NCBI GenBank assembly: GCA_031216915.1
Contig: CM062297.1
Coordinates: forward strand, 178,054,356 to 178,118,355
Length of the DNA: 64,000 nucleotides
Direction: 5' to 3'
From: Pictodentalium vernedei
Taxonomy: Eukaryota > Mollusca > Scaphopoda > Dentaliida > Dentaliidae
Of this stretch, positions 12,567-25,784 are shown piece by piece. The translations under genes and the position numbers were made by a program. The notes below the pieces were generated by a model. The model saw only the letters and a list, made by a program, of their open reading frames with translations, was not told where the DNA came from and did no database searches. How positions within the stretch are numbered: position 1 is the first letter of the stretch; each line of letters begins with the position of its first letter.

Positions 12567-12910
12567 TTCGACATTTCAGTTTAGTTGTGTTTGCAGCTTT
12601 CCTCAAGTTGCGTATAGGTGTCAGACCTCGAAAAATGGCCAAGCACAATAAAAGTTCTGTATATTTAGGTAATTATTATATTGACCTTCCTGGTTCTTCA
12701 TGTATTATAGCTTATTTCGGACATTCATTGAGTTTCTCTCAATTTCACTGCCATTCAGTTATGACTCCGGACATAAGAATGAGTTTTATTGAATTTTATT
12801 TGGCCTCATGAACAAACCGAAAACCGAACCGAACCGAGGTTTTACTCCACCTGAAAAACCAAAACAGAAACCGAACAAAAAATTAAAAAACCTCCAGCTC
12901 TAGAAACTTG

Positions 12911-13204
12911 AAATACTGGGAAAAGTGTGTTGCAATATCCACTCCTGGAAAAATTAAAATACTGGAGAAACTATCCCTGGTTGCTAAATACTAGAAATAT
13001 ACTTGAATTTGAATTTTCTGTGTCCCTGCTTCCTGTTGTTTTTGAAATTTTCCCAAACAACTACCACTGGCATGATAAATTGGGTTGTTGGGCATAGATG
13101 ATATCGAGTACGGCCCTTAGGCATAGATGATACTGAGTATGGCCCTTAGGCGTCTATGATACAGAGTACGGCCCTTATGCAGCTGGTGTCAGGTTAGGTA
13201 AGGC
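12911..13204. repeat. Intronic DNA with three 30-bp repeats
   Basis: Three copies of GGCATAGATGATACTGAGTA followed by YGGCCCTTA lie at about 13,093-13,180. The rest shows no gene or element that I recognise. Confidence 0.55.
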
Positions 13205-14787
13205 CCCCTTGCAACAACCATTGAATTTGGTTTAGTCAAGCATCAATATATTCCTTTGGCACATTTATGATCAGATCGATTTGAAATTTGGTATGCTTGT
13301 TGGGGTGGCCTCCAGATGGGAGCTATCGATTTTCTTCTATTCCCATAAAAAAATATTGCAGCTGGCAACAACCTTTGAACTTGGTTTAGTAAGACCTCAA
13401 TATTTCCCTTTGGCACATCCTGCAGGAACATTGATCGGATTGCATTAAAACCTGGTATGCTTGTTTGGAGTGACCTCCAGAGGGGAGCTATCGATTTTCT
13501 TCAATGACCTTTGAACTTAGTTAAGTCAGGCATCAATATATTTCTTTGGCATGCTATACAGTCTGCCTTTATGATCAGATAGGTTTGAAACTTGCTATGC
13601 TTGTTTGGGATTACCTCTAGATGGGTGCCGTTGATTTTCTTCGATTTCCATCAAAAAGTGTTGCAGCTGGCAATAGCCTTCGATGAACCAAGTGCAGTTA
13701 TGCATCAATATTTTCCTTTGACACTCCCTGCTGTGCACATTTATGATCGGATCGCTTTGAAACCTGGTGTGCCTGTTTGGGGTGACCTATAGATGGGAGC
13801 TATCCTCTTTCTACTACTTTCATCAAAAAATGTTGCAAATGTCAATGACCTTTGAACTTAGTTTAGTTAGACCTTAATATTTCTCTTTACCACATTTCTG
13901 ATCTTATTTCATTGAAACCTCGTATGCTTGTTTGGGTGACCTCTAGATAGGAGCTATTTATTTTCTTCCTTGTCCGTCAAAAAATGTTGCCATTGACAAT
14001 GACCCTTCATGAACTTAGTGAAGTTATGCATCAATATTTCCCTTTGACACACCCTGCAGGGCACATTTATGATCGGATCACTTTGAAACTTGGTATGCTT
14101 GTTTGGAGTGACTTCTAGATAGGAACTATTGTTCTTCCTTGTCCATCAAAAAATGTTGCCATTGGCAACAACCTTTGATGAACTTAGTGAAGTTATGCAT
14201 CAATATTTCCCTTTGACACACCCTGCAGGGCACATTTATGATCGGATCACTTTGAAACTTGGTATGCTTGTTTGGAGTGACTTCTAGATAGGAACTATTG
14301 TTCTTCCTTGTCCATCAAAAAATGTTGCCATTGGCAACAACCTTTGATGAACTTAGTGAAGTTATGCATCAATATTTCCCTTTGACACACCCTGCAGGGC
14401 ACATTTATGATTGAATTGCTTGGAAACTTGATGTGCGTGTTTGGGGTGACGTCTAGATGATAGCTATCAATTTTCTTCCATTTCTGTCAAAAATAGTTGC
14501 CGTTGGCAATGACCTTTGATAAACTTACTAAAAACTCAGTACTGTTAAGCATCATTATTTCCCTTTGACACACCCTGCAGGGAACATTTATGATGGGATC
14601 GCTTGGAAACTTGGTGTGCTTGTGTGGGGCGACATCTATATGGGAGCTATCGATTTTCTAATACATCTGTCGCAAAAGTGTTGATGCAGACCTTTGAACT
14701 TAGTTTAGTCAGGCCTCAATATTTCCCTTTGACACATCCTTCAGGGCACATTTATGATTCGATCACTTTGAAACTTATGTATGACCT

Positions 14788-15009
14788 GTATCCCCGTGGG
14801 AACCCCGGGAAGTGAAGCAGTGCCTGGCTCTGTTTTACTGGTAAAATAGGACCCAGTCCCTAATGCTTGGGAGGTGCAAACCCTCTCTAAAATTGGCAAC
14901 ATGGCTTATTAACACTCACCCCTGGTCATGAGTTGATACTTATGTTATGGTCATGATTAGCCGTTGTGCAAAAATATGTGACCTTGAACACCAGAAAATA
15001 AATAAATAA
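14788..15009 (+). mobile_element. SINE with a third, unassigned head
   Basis: Perfect 11-bp target duplications ATGTATGACCT flank it (14,777-14,787 and 15,010-15,020). The tail (GATTAGCCGTTGTGC, ATGTGACCTTGAACACCAG, AATAAATAAAT) matches the tRNA- and 5S-headed SINEs. The first about 140 bp (GTATCCCCGTGGGAACCCCG onward) matches neither head, and no A/B boxes were found. Confidence 0.75.
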
Positions 15010-15216
15010 ATGTATGACCTCTAGATGTGAGCTATTGATTTTTTCTCATTTCCATACTAGGGTATATGTATGAATTTCCATAAAAAAGAAAAAAAAACAT
15101 TGCCACAAGCAATGACCTCCAAACTTAGTGCATTTGTGTATTAACACCTTCCTTTGGCATGCCTCAGCTCAGAGGGCACATTCATTATCAGGTTGTTTTG
15201 AAACTTAGTACCCTTA

Positions 15217-16302
15217 CCGTACTGACTCGTGTCGAAGTCCGGGGGGTGCTTGCAGTGGATAAATTGCAAAGTGTTGGGGGGTGGGGGGGGGGTGGGCAGC
15301 TTTGGGACGAGTAATAGTGCTTGCAAGTCGTATTGGGATGCGTCGGAAATTGGTGATATAAGACAAGTAAGTATCCACTGGGTATGTTATGTTTCTTTGG
15401 AAACCGCCCACCAATTTTATAGAATTTGCTTTAAAAATTCTCATATTTATCTTGTACATACATTTCATTTTCAGATTTTGGGTTTTAATCCTCACTTTAA
15501 TGAATAAAACAAACAGAAAACCATTCGGTGTTGTTTTCATTTTTTTGTACAGGTTACTCTCGAAGCCAGAAATGGACTAAGTATGTCAATCAACACTGCA
15601 AACCAACCCCTTGAAAACAGACAAACATAGTCTGTTTAAAAATAGCTGTTTTTTTAAATATGTACATTTATTACGAATAAAACAAAATATAGCTTCACAC
15701 AAAATCAATAAAAAAAATCATAATATGAAGACCAGATAAAATTTACACAGTGGAATTTGAATAACAAAATAGTTGCCTCCCTTGGCAACATTCAAAAAAT
15801 TGATTTTACACTGAAAATCATAACTTCACATGTTGCAGAGCATGATGAAATGATAAATGAGCATGTTTTATTGAACCAATAAGTCATAAATCATATCCCT
15901 GGTTATATTGTTATATATATTATATAATTCTCAAATGCCAGAGTTGTAATTATTTTTTATTTTTAATTACCATTTTCTCATTAATTTCTGAACACCCGTT
16001 TTCACAATGAGTTGTGCACGCTCGATAGTGGCAGTGTTCTTTCACAGCGAGTTGTGCACTGCTCGAAAGTGGCAGTGTGCAATCACTATCTTTATGATGA
16101 TATTCAACCACTGTGAAAACTATATGTTGTGGGCGTTTTTCAGACAACTATTGACATCAGTCAACAACTTTCGTCCAGTTTGAAACTTGGGGGGGGGGGG
16201 GGGCTTTGACTTGAGTATGGCACTTTAGTTCACGAATCTGAAAACATGGGGGGGGGGAGGGGGCTTCGGCACGGGTATGGGCTTCGACATGAGTCAATAC
16301 GG
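15217..16302. mobile_element. TIR element, 1.1 kb, copy 1 (TA target)
   Basis: The left end CCGTACTGACTCGTGTCGAA and the right end TTCGACATGAGTCAATACGG are inverted repeats. TA is present on both sides. With the element removed, the flanks join to GAAACTTAGTATGCAGGGTG, which fits the surrounding F2 unit GAAACTTGGTATGC. No transposase is visible. It includes G runs, an AT-rich centre and an inner pair of CACTGCCACTTTCGAGC-like repeats. A second copy lies inverted at 26,736. Confidence 0.7.
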
Positions 16303-16456
16303 TATGCAGGGTGACAAAGATAGGAGCTATTGATTTTCTTTTTCATTTCCATAAAAAACTGTTGCTGTTAGCAACAATCTTTGAATTTATTGCATTTATG
16401 CATCAACATTCTTCTTTGACATGGTCTTCAGGGCACATTTATCTTAGGATTGTTTT

Positions 16457-17100
16457 TATACGCCCGTTTTGAAAAAACGGGTTGTTTTATGGTATACCGC
16501 TGTCCGTCCATCTGTCCGTCCACTCATCATACAATAACTCGAAAATGCTTCGAGCAATTTTTGTGATTTTTTTGGTGGAACGTATATGTTGATGGAAGGA
16601 AGCTTCCTTTCAATTTGTGTCGCTGTCCGATTTGTCACTCCAGAGTTATGGGACTTTATTCCTCAAAATAAAGGCAATTTTCCACATGTCGGACAATAAC
16701 TTGAAAACGAATTGAGCAATTTTCATGATTTTTGGGTGGCAAGTATATGTTGATGGAAGGAATCTCCCTTTGTATTTGTGTCGCCGTCCGATATGTCATT
16801 CCAGACTTATCGGACTTTATTCGTCAAAATATAAGCAATTTTCCACATGTCGAACAATAATTGGAAAATGCTTAGAGCAATTTTCATGATTTTTTGATTG
16901 CAAGTATATGTTGATGGAAGAAATCTCCCTTTCGATTTGTGTCGCTGCCTGATTTGTCATTCAAGAGTTATGGGACTTTATTCGTCAAATGTACAAGAAT
17001 ATAAAAAAAAACTGACAAGTGCACATGTATACTCATATTGTGTACTTCCCTATTGTAATTAATAACAGGCGTATCATGCGCCCATGGCGCAGCTGTTTAT
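16457..17100 (+). mobile_element. F4 Helentron-like element, complete
   Basis: The 5' end TATACGCCCGTTTTG folds with AAAACGGG. GTCCGTCCATCTGTCCGTCC follows. Three core units are marked by TATATGTTGATGGAAGGAA (spacings 161 and 171 bp). The 3' end has GGCGTAT (inverse of the 5' ATACGCC), the hairpin TGCGCCCATGGCGCA and GCTGTTTAT. The flanks AGGATTGTTT and TGAACTTGGTG join to the F2 unit text, so the empty site can be read directly. Confidence 0.8.
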
Positions 17101-17418
17101 TGAACTTGGTGTGCTCATTAGGCAGGATCTCTAGATAATGGCTATTCATTAGCATTTATTTCTGAGAAAAAGTTACCGTTTACAATAACCTCTGAACTTA
17201 CTGCATTTGTGTATCAACATTCTTCCTTCAGCCAGCCTTACAGTTTACATTTGAAAATGCATGGACAACTCTGACGTTGTGCACACATAATGCTGCTATG
17301 TTTAAATTTCACCAAATAACATTGGTACCAATGATCTCCAATTTTCCCATTTCACTTATAACTTACCAAGTTCAAGTTTGTCAAGTTGAGCTACAGTGTC
17401 GTTGACACTTTCATTTTT

Positions 17419-20400
17419 AGCTCACCTGACTGAAAGTCAGTGTGAGCTATTGCCATCACTTGGCGTCCGTCGCCGGGCGCCCATCGTCCATTGTACATTA
17501 GCTTTTACAAACCTGGCATCTTCTCCACAGCCATTCAGCCAAATTCAAACATATATTGCACAAACCATCCCTGGGGTATACCCTTTCTATTTTTTTCAAA
17601 TGGAGTGGCGTCCTTCTTCGGACTCTGGGCAATGATGCCAAAGCCTAAAAATCCTTAAAAATCTTCTTCGCATGAACCACCAGAGAGATTTCCTTGATAT
17701 ATGGTATGTAACACTCTTTGGTGTTGAAGATTAAAGTTTGTTCAAGAGAAATTGGCAGATCAATATTTGGGCTCTCTGTGGGCACATATCCATTTTGGGC
17801 TCTGCCCAGAATTTCTGTTTCAAGAACCGATGGGCCGGTTTGAACCAAATTTGGCACGTAGCACAAGTGGGTCCAAAGTACTTGATTGATGCCCCCAAAT
17901 TTTTTTTTCATTGCCCCGCAGGTACCCCAGGGGCTAAAAATAGAAAAAAATTCAAATGCCCATATTTTCCAAACGACACAGAACCGAGAACTGTTATTTG
18001 GTATGAAGAATCCTTTTGATCAGTAGAATGGATTAAAAAAATTTCTTCCCACTGCTGATCAGAATCTTTTGATATTTGGTATACAGCATCCATAGGACGA
18101 TCCAATACAACTGTGTTTAAATCGACCCCCCTCAGTTCATATTTGGGCTCAATAGAGGAGCCCAAATAATTAACTTAGGGCGCTTTGGGGAATATGCTTT
18201 AAAAATCTTCTTCTTCAGATCATACAGTCAGATTCTTTTGATACTTGGTATACATCATCTCTTCAGGGGTCAGATAGAAGTTTGTTCAAATTGAGTTCCT
18301 GGGTTAATATTTGGGCTTCCTATGGAAGCCCAAATATTAACTTGGTGCAATATGGGGAATAATCTTTAAAAATCTTCTTCTTCAGATCCACTAGCCAGAT
18401 TCTTTTGATATTTGGTATGCAGCATCTCTAGGGGAGTTAGATTCAAGTTTGTTCAAATAGGATCCCTGGATGAATATTTGGGCTCTTTATTGGAGCTCAA
18501 ATTTTAACTTGGCGCAATATGAGAAAATTTCTTTAAAAATCTTCTTTTCATCCTTTCATATTTGGTATGTGACATCTCTAGAGGTGTAAGATTTGAATTT
18601 GTTCAAATCGATTCCCCGAGTTATTATTTGGGCTTCCTATGGGAGCCTGATTATTAAATTGGTTGGTGGAATGGGGGGGGGGGGGGGGGGGGGGGGGGGA
18701 GTATTCTTTAAAAATCAGTCATATTCCTCTGATATTTGGTATGCAGCATCTTTAGGGGGGTTAGATTCAAGTTTGTTCAAATGGAATCCCTGGATGAATA
18801 TTTGGGCTCTTTATTGGAACCCAAATTTTAACTTAGTGCAATATGGGAAAATTTCTTAAAAAATCTTCTTTTTCAGACCTGCTATTGAGAATCCTTTCAT
18901 ATTTGGTATGTGACATCTCTAGAGGTGTAAGATTCGAATTTGTTCAAATCGAGTCCATGGGTTAATATTTGGGCTTCCGGTGGGAGCCTGAATATTAACT
19001 TTGCGCAATATGGGTAATAATCTTTAAAAATCTTCAGATCCACGAGTCCGATTCTTTTGATATTTGGTATGCAGCATCTCTAGGAGCTTAGATTAAAGTT
19101 TGTTCAAATGGGATCCCTGGATGAATATTTGGGCTCTTTATTGGAGCCCAAATTTTAACTTAGTGCAATATGAGAAAATTTCTTAAAAAATCTTCTCTTT
19201 CAGACCCACTACCACTAGTAAGAATCCTTTCATATTTAGTATGTGACATCTCTAGAGATGTAAGGTTCAAATTTGTTCAAATCGAGTTCCTGGGTTAATA
19301 TTTGGGTTCCCCAAGGGAGTCCAAATATTTACTTAGTGCAATATGGGGAATTATCATTTAAAATCATCTTCAGATCCAGCAGTCATATTCTTTTGATATT
19401 TGGTGTGCAACACCTCTGGGAGGGTTAGATTGAAGATTGTTCAAATCAGGTCCCTGGCTTAATATTTGGACGTTTTATTGATGCCCAACGTTTAACTTAG
19501 AGCAATATGAGAAAATTTCTTGAAAATTCTTCTTCAGATCCACCAGTGATAATCCTTTCATATTTGGGTATGTAACATCTCTAGGGGTGTCGAATTCAAG
19601 TTTGTTCAAATCGATTCACTTGTTTGTTTTTTTAAAAAAATTTTTGTGTGTGGGGGGGGGGGGGGGGGGGGGGGGATGCTGGAGTAAACACAGTAGTTTA
19701 AAACAAAACAAAAATTCCTTTTGGTTGTTGTTTTTTAATATTTCACAGTGCAGAGTTTGCTTGGAAGCTTTCCTAGAACCAGCAGAAATGAATGGCCAAA
19801 AACGTTTCCTTTGGTTATGCCCTAGCAAATCAAAAAAATTGCTCTTGCTGCTGATCACATGCTGATAAACTCATCTGTTTTGACAATTTTAGTTAGCTTT
19901 TACAAAACAATCTCCTCCTCACAAACCAATGGCCCAAATTGAAACATATATGGGCCACATCATCTTGGGGGTATTCTGTTTTAGTTTTGTTCAAATGAGG
20001 TCTCCGCCCTTTTTGGGCATGGTCTTAAGCACAAATATGAAATTCTTTAAAAATCTTCTACCTCATGAACCAGAAGTGGGAATGCTTTGATATTTGGTAT
20101 GAAACTTCCTCTGGTTTTCAAGATTAAAAGTTGTTCAAAGAAAGTACATTTGGGCTCTGCAGGAGATGGGCTCACTTTTGAGCTCCCCTGAAAATTTCTG
20201 TTTCAAGAACCAATGGTGCGATTTGAACCGAATTTTATATGTGGCATTAGTTGACCCTAAGTACTTCATTCATGCCCCCAAAAGTTTTTGCGGTTCCCCA
20301 TGGGAACCCCTGGAGCTAAAAATAGAACAGAAATGAAAAGTCCAATATTTCCCAAACTGCACAGACTAGAGATTTTGTATTTGGTATGAAGCTTTCTTCT

Positions 20401-20685
20401 GAGCAGTTGAACAATTGAACAAAAAAAATTGCTGGCGAATCTGGTCATATGGTCTGTTTTTGGTGTTATGAAAATATGATGACTCCGCATTTTTTAACAC
20501 TGAAGTCAATAGGAAAAAGATTACATGTTTACCTTTTTAAAAATGTCTTCTCCTCACAAACCAATGGCCCAAATTGAAACATATATGGGCCACATCATCT
20601 TGGGGATATTCTGTTTTAGTTTTGTTCAAATGGGGTCTCTGAACTTTTTGGGCTTGGGCTTATGCCCAAATATCATGAAATTCAT
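17419..20685 (+). mobile_element. F1 Helentron-like element (copy d), 3' end missing
   Basis: The 5' end AGCTCACCTGACTGAAAGTC starts three bases after the F2-a terminus. It has a long core of units with ATTTGGTATGYRRCATCTCT and GGGCTCTTTATTGGAGCCCA, and G runs at about 18,672-18,700 and 19,651-19,675. A segment starting TCTCCTCACAAACCAATGG is directly repeated (about 19,909 and 20,541). No F1 3' hairpin was found before DIRS D begins. Confidence 0.65.
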
Positions 20686-21126
20686 TTTTGTGTGCCTGTT
20701 GTCTTGTTTCCGTTTTTTTCTATTGACGTTATTTACATTTGGCAACGCCTTTAACAAGTATTTAGTATTGTAATACTTCAGAATTATTGTAGGATACATT
20801 GATTATGATTCCGGTAGTGTAGCTCAAAAACTGGAGTTTGTCCACACTTTGGCTCTATCAGGATGCCCATGGGATCATGATGTTCCCTTTGGGAACTTAG
20901 GCATTTTCAGCCTGAAAATATTTTTGAAATTTTTTTATAATTGTTTCGAAATTAATTTGCTCTTATCATGTATCCTTATCATGTATTTTTGTTGTTGAAT
21001 TTGTAGGATTACTATCGACTCTGTTTTTGATTGTAATTAATTTTGAAAGCTTACTGATCTAAATGCAAGGCGAGGAAGTCTACCTCAGATTTACCTGCTT
21101 GTTTTGCCTGTAGTCGATGTACTTTT

Positions 21127-21425
21127 ATTATTTATTTATTTATTAGTGTTCAAGGTCACATATTTATGCACAATGGCTAATCATGACCGTGACAGTGTTA
21201 CGTGTGGAGGAAGCCGGAGTACACGGAGAGAACCACTGAGCAACGATGAGCAACTGCCAGCTCCCAAACATCGTAACTCTGCACTGCATCACAGGCAAGG
21301 TGAGATTGGTTGAAGACATGTGCACGATCGACATGCAGTACATCTTAGTACACAACATCATTGTGCCCCCATGTGGGCAATCTGGGTTAAGTGCCTTGCC
21401 CAAGGACACAACGCAGAATCTGAAT
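21127..21425 (-). mobile_element. SINE, reverse strand, head shortened
   Basis: Read on the minus strand it gives GTGTCCTTGGGCAAGGCACTT, the TGTACTAAGATGTACTGCATG region, and a tail with TTAGCCATTGTGCATAAATA and AATAAATAAATA. This is the same body as at 36,344. The 5S-like head is absent beyond a short ATTCAGATT remnant. It is inserted in DIRS D. Confidence 0.8.
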
Positions 21426-22575
21426 CGTTAAACTCCTACAGATTCTTGTCCTACTTGTGTACATTGGGATGACAGACATTGGGGATGGGTGTTGCGGTAT
21501 GTTGTCGGCAGTGAAGTTCCTATGCCAGAGCTGTCACCGCAGGATGATTCGAGTTTTTCAGTTTCTTTTTCAGAGGAACAAGAACATGGTGATGGTATTG
21601 CGACACCCATCCAAAGTGTGCTGCACTCTGATGAGCAAACAGAACTGGCTGCTGAGGTGCTCCTGAATATTAAACAAGGAATAAGGCCTCTTATTCCATC
21701 AGCCTTTTCAACCGGTGATGCGGCCAACCCAACAGTGGGAGCTGTAACACCGGGTAAGTCCATTACTGTCCAGGGAAGTGTCGAATCGGGTAGAGCGGGC
21801 ACCTAAAAAACTAAAGCTCACCTTGCGATGACGGCAAAAGGGAAGAAGCCCGCAAGTTTCTCTTTGGGAAGCTTGGCGAGGTCTGATAGACCGCGAGCTG
21901 GAGAGCCTTCTCTAACGCAACAGCATTTGGGGCCAAATGTTGTTTTGATAAACTTCACAGAGTCCACACTCGCCACTAGGGACGCTCCGTCTAAACTGCA
22001 GCCAGGGTCGGTTACAGTATGGCTTCTTCCTCAGGTTCAGATAAGCACACGTGACCGCACACTAGCTACCCGACTTCGGATATCCAGGCAGCCGCGTGAA
22101 GATGTTCCCAGTCCTCGCCCATGAAGTCGGGCCATCCGGTAGCTAGTGATTCAAGGCTTCATTCATTGGGATGTTCAGAGAAGAGATCTACGTCCGGATC
22201 TCTGTCCCAGGAGCAGCAACCGGCGAAAAAACAAGACCACTGCTCCTCAAGCCTCTGTAAAAGACTTGCTGTCGCAAATTGTGCAGCTCATTTCAGCTTC
22301 CCAGCAAGTGTAATCACAGCCCTCCGCAGACTCCGGTGGTGATCTGTCGGACGGTGCTGGGTCGGTCTGGTCATTTTTACTTTCAGATGCTGTTGACCGA
22401 AAATCAGTTGGATGGTGAAAGGGAGAAAGAGGAGGATTACCCTTCCCTTTCAGAACAACATATGGTAGTGATGAATTTTATTCATCAAAACTATCCTGAC
22501 CTTTTTCCACCTGATCAGCAAGCTGTGCCTGCTAGGCAGAAACCGCTGTCATCCCTAGACAGAGATGGAAGGAAA

Positions 22576-22653
22576 CAAAGGACTACGCTTGTCCAAGGAC
22601 GGTAAAGCCTTATCATTAAGGCTTTACTGTCCTCGAACAACCGTAGTCCTTTG
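22576..22653. repeat. Hairpin repeat, arms about 37 bp
   Basis: CAAAGGACTACG pairs with CGTAGTCCTTTG, and GGTAAAGCCTTA with TAAGGCTTTACT around a TCAT loop. About five mismatches occur over the arms. It lies inside DIRS D, and I find no equivalent in the other copies. Confidence 0.65.
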
Positions 22654-23520
22654 CTGTGTCCAGTTAGAGCAATGCGCATTTTAAACGTTGATTGAGTTTT
22701 ATTAGAAAGGGAAGAAAAAGATTCTTTCTTTCCCTGATTTCTAATAAAAAGGATATATCCGTTCATTCTATCGCTAGATGGATTCAGCTGGCAATGCATA
22801 TTGCCTTTGTAAGTCTATCTTCGGATCAATGTTCTGTCAACAAGATTTCTGCTCTTGAGGTTAGAGCACTGTCTGCTTCTTGGACTTATTCTAACAGTAT
22901 AGCCATTACTGATCTTATGAAGGCTGCCTACAGGACACAGCCCTCTTCATTTACCAAGTTTTAATTAAGAAATTTAGAGTCTAACTCCGGCAACCTTAGA
23001 TCTTTAGTTCCTCTTTCTGTTGCTCAGAATGTCGTCCATTAATCATACATGTAGAAAATATCTTAGGCAGTCTGCTCGAGCACTGATGCCATTCCGCTGT
23101 CCTCTTCATTCTGAGGAATTTTCCTTTAGAACAAAGGGAAGGGGGGTGGGGCGGTTTTTCCCTTATGTTATCGCGCTTTATAGTAAAAAGCAAGGGAATA
23201 CCTCCTCCAGAGACAGTAGTCCAGCGTTGGTGCTGGATGGTTTTAATATGTAGCTCGGTGTGAAACAATAACTATGTCTCATTTATGTTCTGTTTTTAAA
23301 GTGTAGCTCACTGTGAAGCATTTGTATATGTCATGTGTCATACAAGCATTTCTATACAATCCTCGGGCACTTTTAAATGAGTATAAAGCGTCTCATGCTC
23401 TGGACTAGCTTTATAATTGGTTTCCTTCACCAAATTAGCATAAGGGGTTATGCTGGCATTAAATGGAGAAATTATGTAATTCTCAATTACATTGTTGGCG
23501 TTATGTCATTCTCTTTTTTT

Positions 23521-25470
23521 AGCTCATCTTGACAAAGTCAAGCTGAGCTAATCTAATCGCTTCCCGTCCGTCATCCGTCCGTCGTCCATCAACACCATGT
23601 TTTGGTCTTTTCCTCCAAAGCCACTGGGCCAATTCAAGTGAAAGTTTGTGTGAGTGATGGTCCCAAAGGGGCATTTCATTTTTGTTCAACTCAGTATGCC
23701 CGGCCCCATAGGGAGGGAGTGGGGGAAAATGCTCCAAAATATTTTAAAAATCTTCTTCTCAAGAACCAGTGTGTGCAATGACTTGATATTTGCTATGGAG
23801 CTTCCATATGAGGTGTAGAATCAAGTTTGTTCAAACGAAGTTCGTAAATTAATATTTGGCTTTGTAATAGGAGGGGTAAGATTTTTGGCCCCGCCCAAAA
23901 TTTCTATTTTCTGAACCGATGGTCCGGTATGAACCAAATTTGGTTTGTGGTAGTATTGCGTCATAAGTACTTGACCCATGCAAAAAAAAAAATTCCCGCA
24001 GCCCCGTGGGAACCCTGGGAGCTAAAAATAGAAATATTTTCAAACGCCCATATTTCCCAAACCCCACGGAACAGAGAGCTTTTATTTGGTATGAAGTATC
24101 CTTATGACCAGTAGAATTGAATGGTAAAAAAAAATTGCCATCGGTTATGTAAGAGTGTTCTGTAATGGGCATCGAAAAAATGCTGAGTCAGCATATTTGC
24201 AAAAATTAAAAAAAATCTTTTCTCCAGAACCAATCATCAGAATCTTTTGATATTTGGTATACAGCATTCATAGGGGAGTCAGATAAAAGTTTGTTGAAAT
24301 AAAGCTCATTGGTTCATATTTGGGCTCTCTACAGGAGCCCGAAGTTTTAACATAGGGTAATATGGGGAATATTCTCTAAAAATCTTCTTCTTCAGAACCA
24401 CCAGTCAGAATCTTTTAATATTTGGTATACATCATTGTTATGAGGGTCAGATTCTAGATTGTTCATACCAAGTCCCTAGGTTAATATTTGGGCTTCCTAT
24501 GGAAGCCCAAATTTTATCTTTGTTCAATATGGAGGGTAGTTTAAAAAAATCTTCTTCTTCAGATCCATCAGTCAGAATGCTTTGATATTTGGTATGCAAC
24601 ATCTCTATGGGGGTCAGATTCAAGTTTGTTCAAATCAAATCCCTAGGTATATATTTGGGCTCACTATGGTATCCCAAATTTTTACTTAGTGCAATATGAG
24701 AAAATTTCTTTAAAAATCTTCTTCTTCAGATCCACCAGTCGGAATGCTTTTATATTTGGTATACAACATCTCTAGGGGGGTCAGATTCCAGGTTGTTCAA
24801 TTCGAGTGCCTAGGTTAATATTTGGGCTCCATATGGGAACATGAAATTTAACTTAGTACAATATGAGGGAATTTCTTCAAAAATCTTCTTCTTCAGATTC
24901 ACTTGTCAGAATGCTTTCACATTTGGTATACAACATCTCTAGGGGGGTCAGATTCAAGTTTGTTCAAATCGGATCCATAGGTCAATATTTGGGCTCGCTA
25001 TGGTAGCCCAAATTTGAACTTAGTGCAATTCGAAGAAATTTCTTTACAATTTCTCTTCTTCAGATCCAACAGTCAGAATGCTTTCATATTCGGTACACAA
25101 CATCTCTAGGGAAGTCAGATTTAACTGTGTTCAAATCAAGAGCCTGGGTTAATATTTGGGCTCTCTATGGGAGCCGGAATTGGCCATTTTGCTGAAGAAT
25201 TAAAAATTTTGTATTCAGTACCCTCTAGAGGTACTAAGATTAATCCACATAGGTTGTATCAAGGGGCTTCATAGGGGAGCTCTGCATTTTACTTATGATC
25301 AGCTGAAGAAAAGGCATGATGCCCAGATTATTTTTGTCACTCCTGAGGGACTCAAGGATTGACAGTGTAGTCTATGGAGATGGCTTGCTTAATGTAGACT
25401 CATTCTTGGACTCTGTTTAAATTGTGTTCTGTACAAGATGAGCGCTTCAGGCCCCGTGGGGCCTCTTGTT
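23521..25470 (+). mobile_element. F1 Helentron-like element (copy e), complete, in the DIRS D tail
   Basis: The 5' end is AGCTCATCTTGACAAAGTCA. The 3' end has CAAGATGAGCGC, the hairpin AGGCCCCGTGGGGCCT and CTTGTT. It is the same subfamily as copy b, and shares text such as GAAAAGGCATGATGCCCAG. Flanks CATTCTCTTTTTTT and TTATAAGAGAAGGA join to resemble the DIRS tails at 5.2 and 57.66 kb. Insertion was therefore into a T run. Confidence 0.8.
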
Positions 25471-25784
25471 TTATAAGAGAAGGACATTTGTAATTCCTCT
25501 GTCTTCTCCTATTCTCCTGTAGGAGCTATTCTTTATCGAAATAATTGAGAGATTGGATTTTCCTCTAAGTCCTTGGCCCTCCAGCCTTTTTGCTATTCAG
25601 CTAAGTCTGGGCCATTGGTTGTAGTATAAAAATATTATAAATTTAAAGTAATTTGTATATTTTTTACCCTTGCCAATGGCCCAGACGGGGATGGCCCTCC
25701 CATGAGTGGGCACTCATTCCTCCCTGCTGATTATAACACGCAGAGTAAACAAAGTATGGAGGATGAGATAGGACTTCAATGTTT

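Larger units (their letters stand above)
10292..12902. mobile_element. hAT-type non-autonomous element 2, with F1 inside
   Basis: The left end TAGAGCTGTAGG and right end CCTCCAGCTCTA form a 12-bp inverted repeat with one mismatch. A perfect 8-bp target duplication GAAACTTG flanks it (10,284-10,291 and 12,903-12,910), the hallmark of hAT transposons. Its own sequence (about 95 bp on the left, 465 bp on the right) has AACCGAAACCGAAC motifs at both ends and no transposase. F1 copy c sits inside. Confidence 0.8.
13205..17415 (+). mobile_element. F2 Helentron-like element (copy a), 5' end not found
   Basis: A tandem array whose units carry CCTTTGACACACCCTGCAGG, GAAACTTGGTATGCTTGTTT and TGACCTCTAGATGGGAGCTA. 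Three adjacent units at 14,041, 14,210 and 14,379 are exactly 169 bp apart. The array is split by a SINE (14,788), a TIR element (15,217) and F4 (16,457). The 3' end at 17,378-17,415 is CAAGTTGAGCTAC, the hairpin AGTGTCGTTGACACT and TTCATT, identical in plan to F2 copies b-d. Confidence 0.7.

Noticed and set aside
21828-22605. Several overlapping open frames as host exons
   Set aside because: They align in order with the gag-like region of DIRS copy C and have no splice sites.
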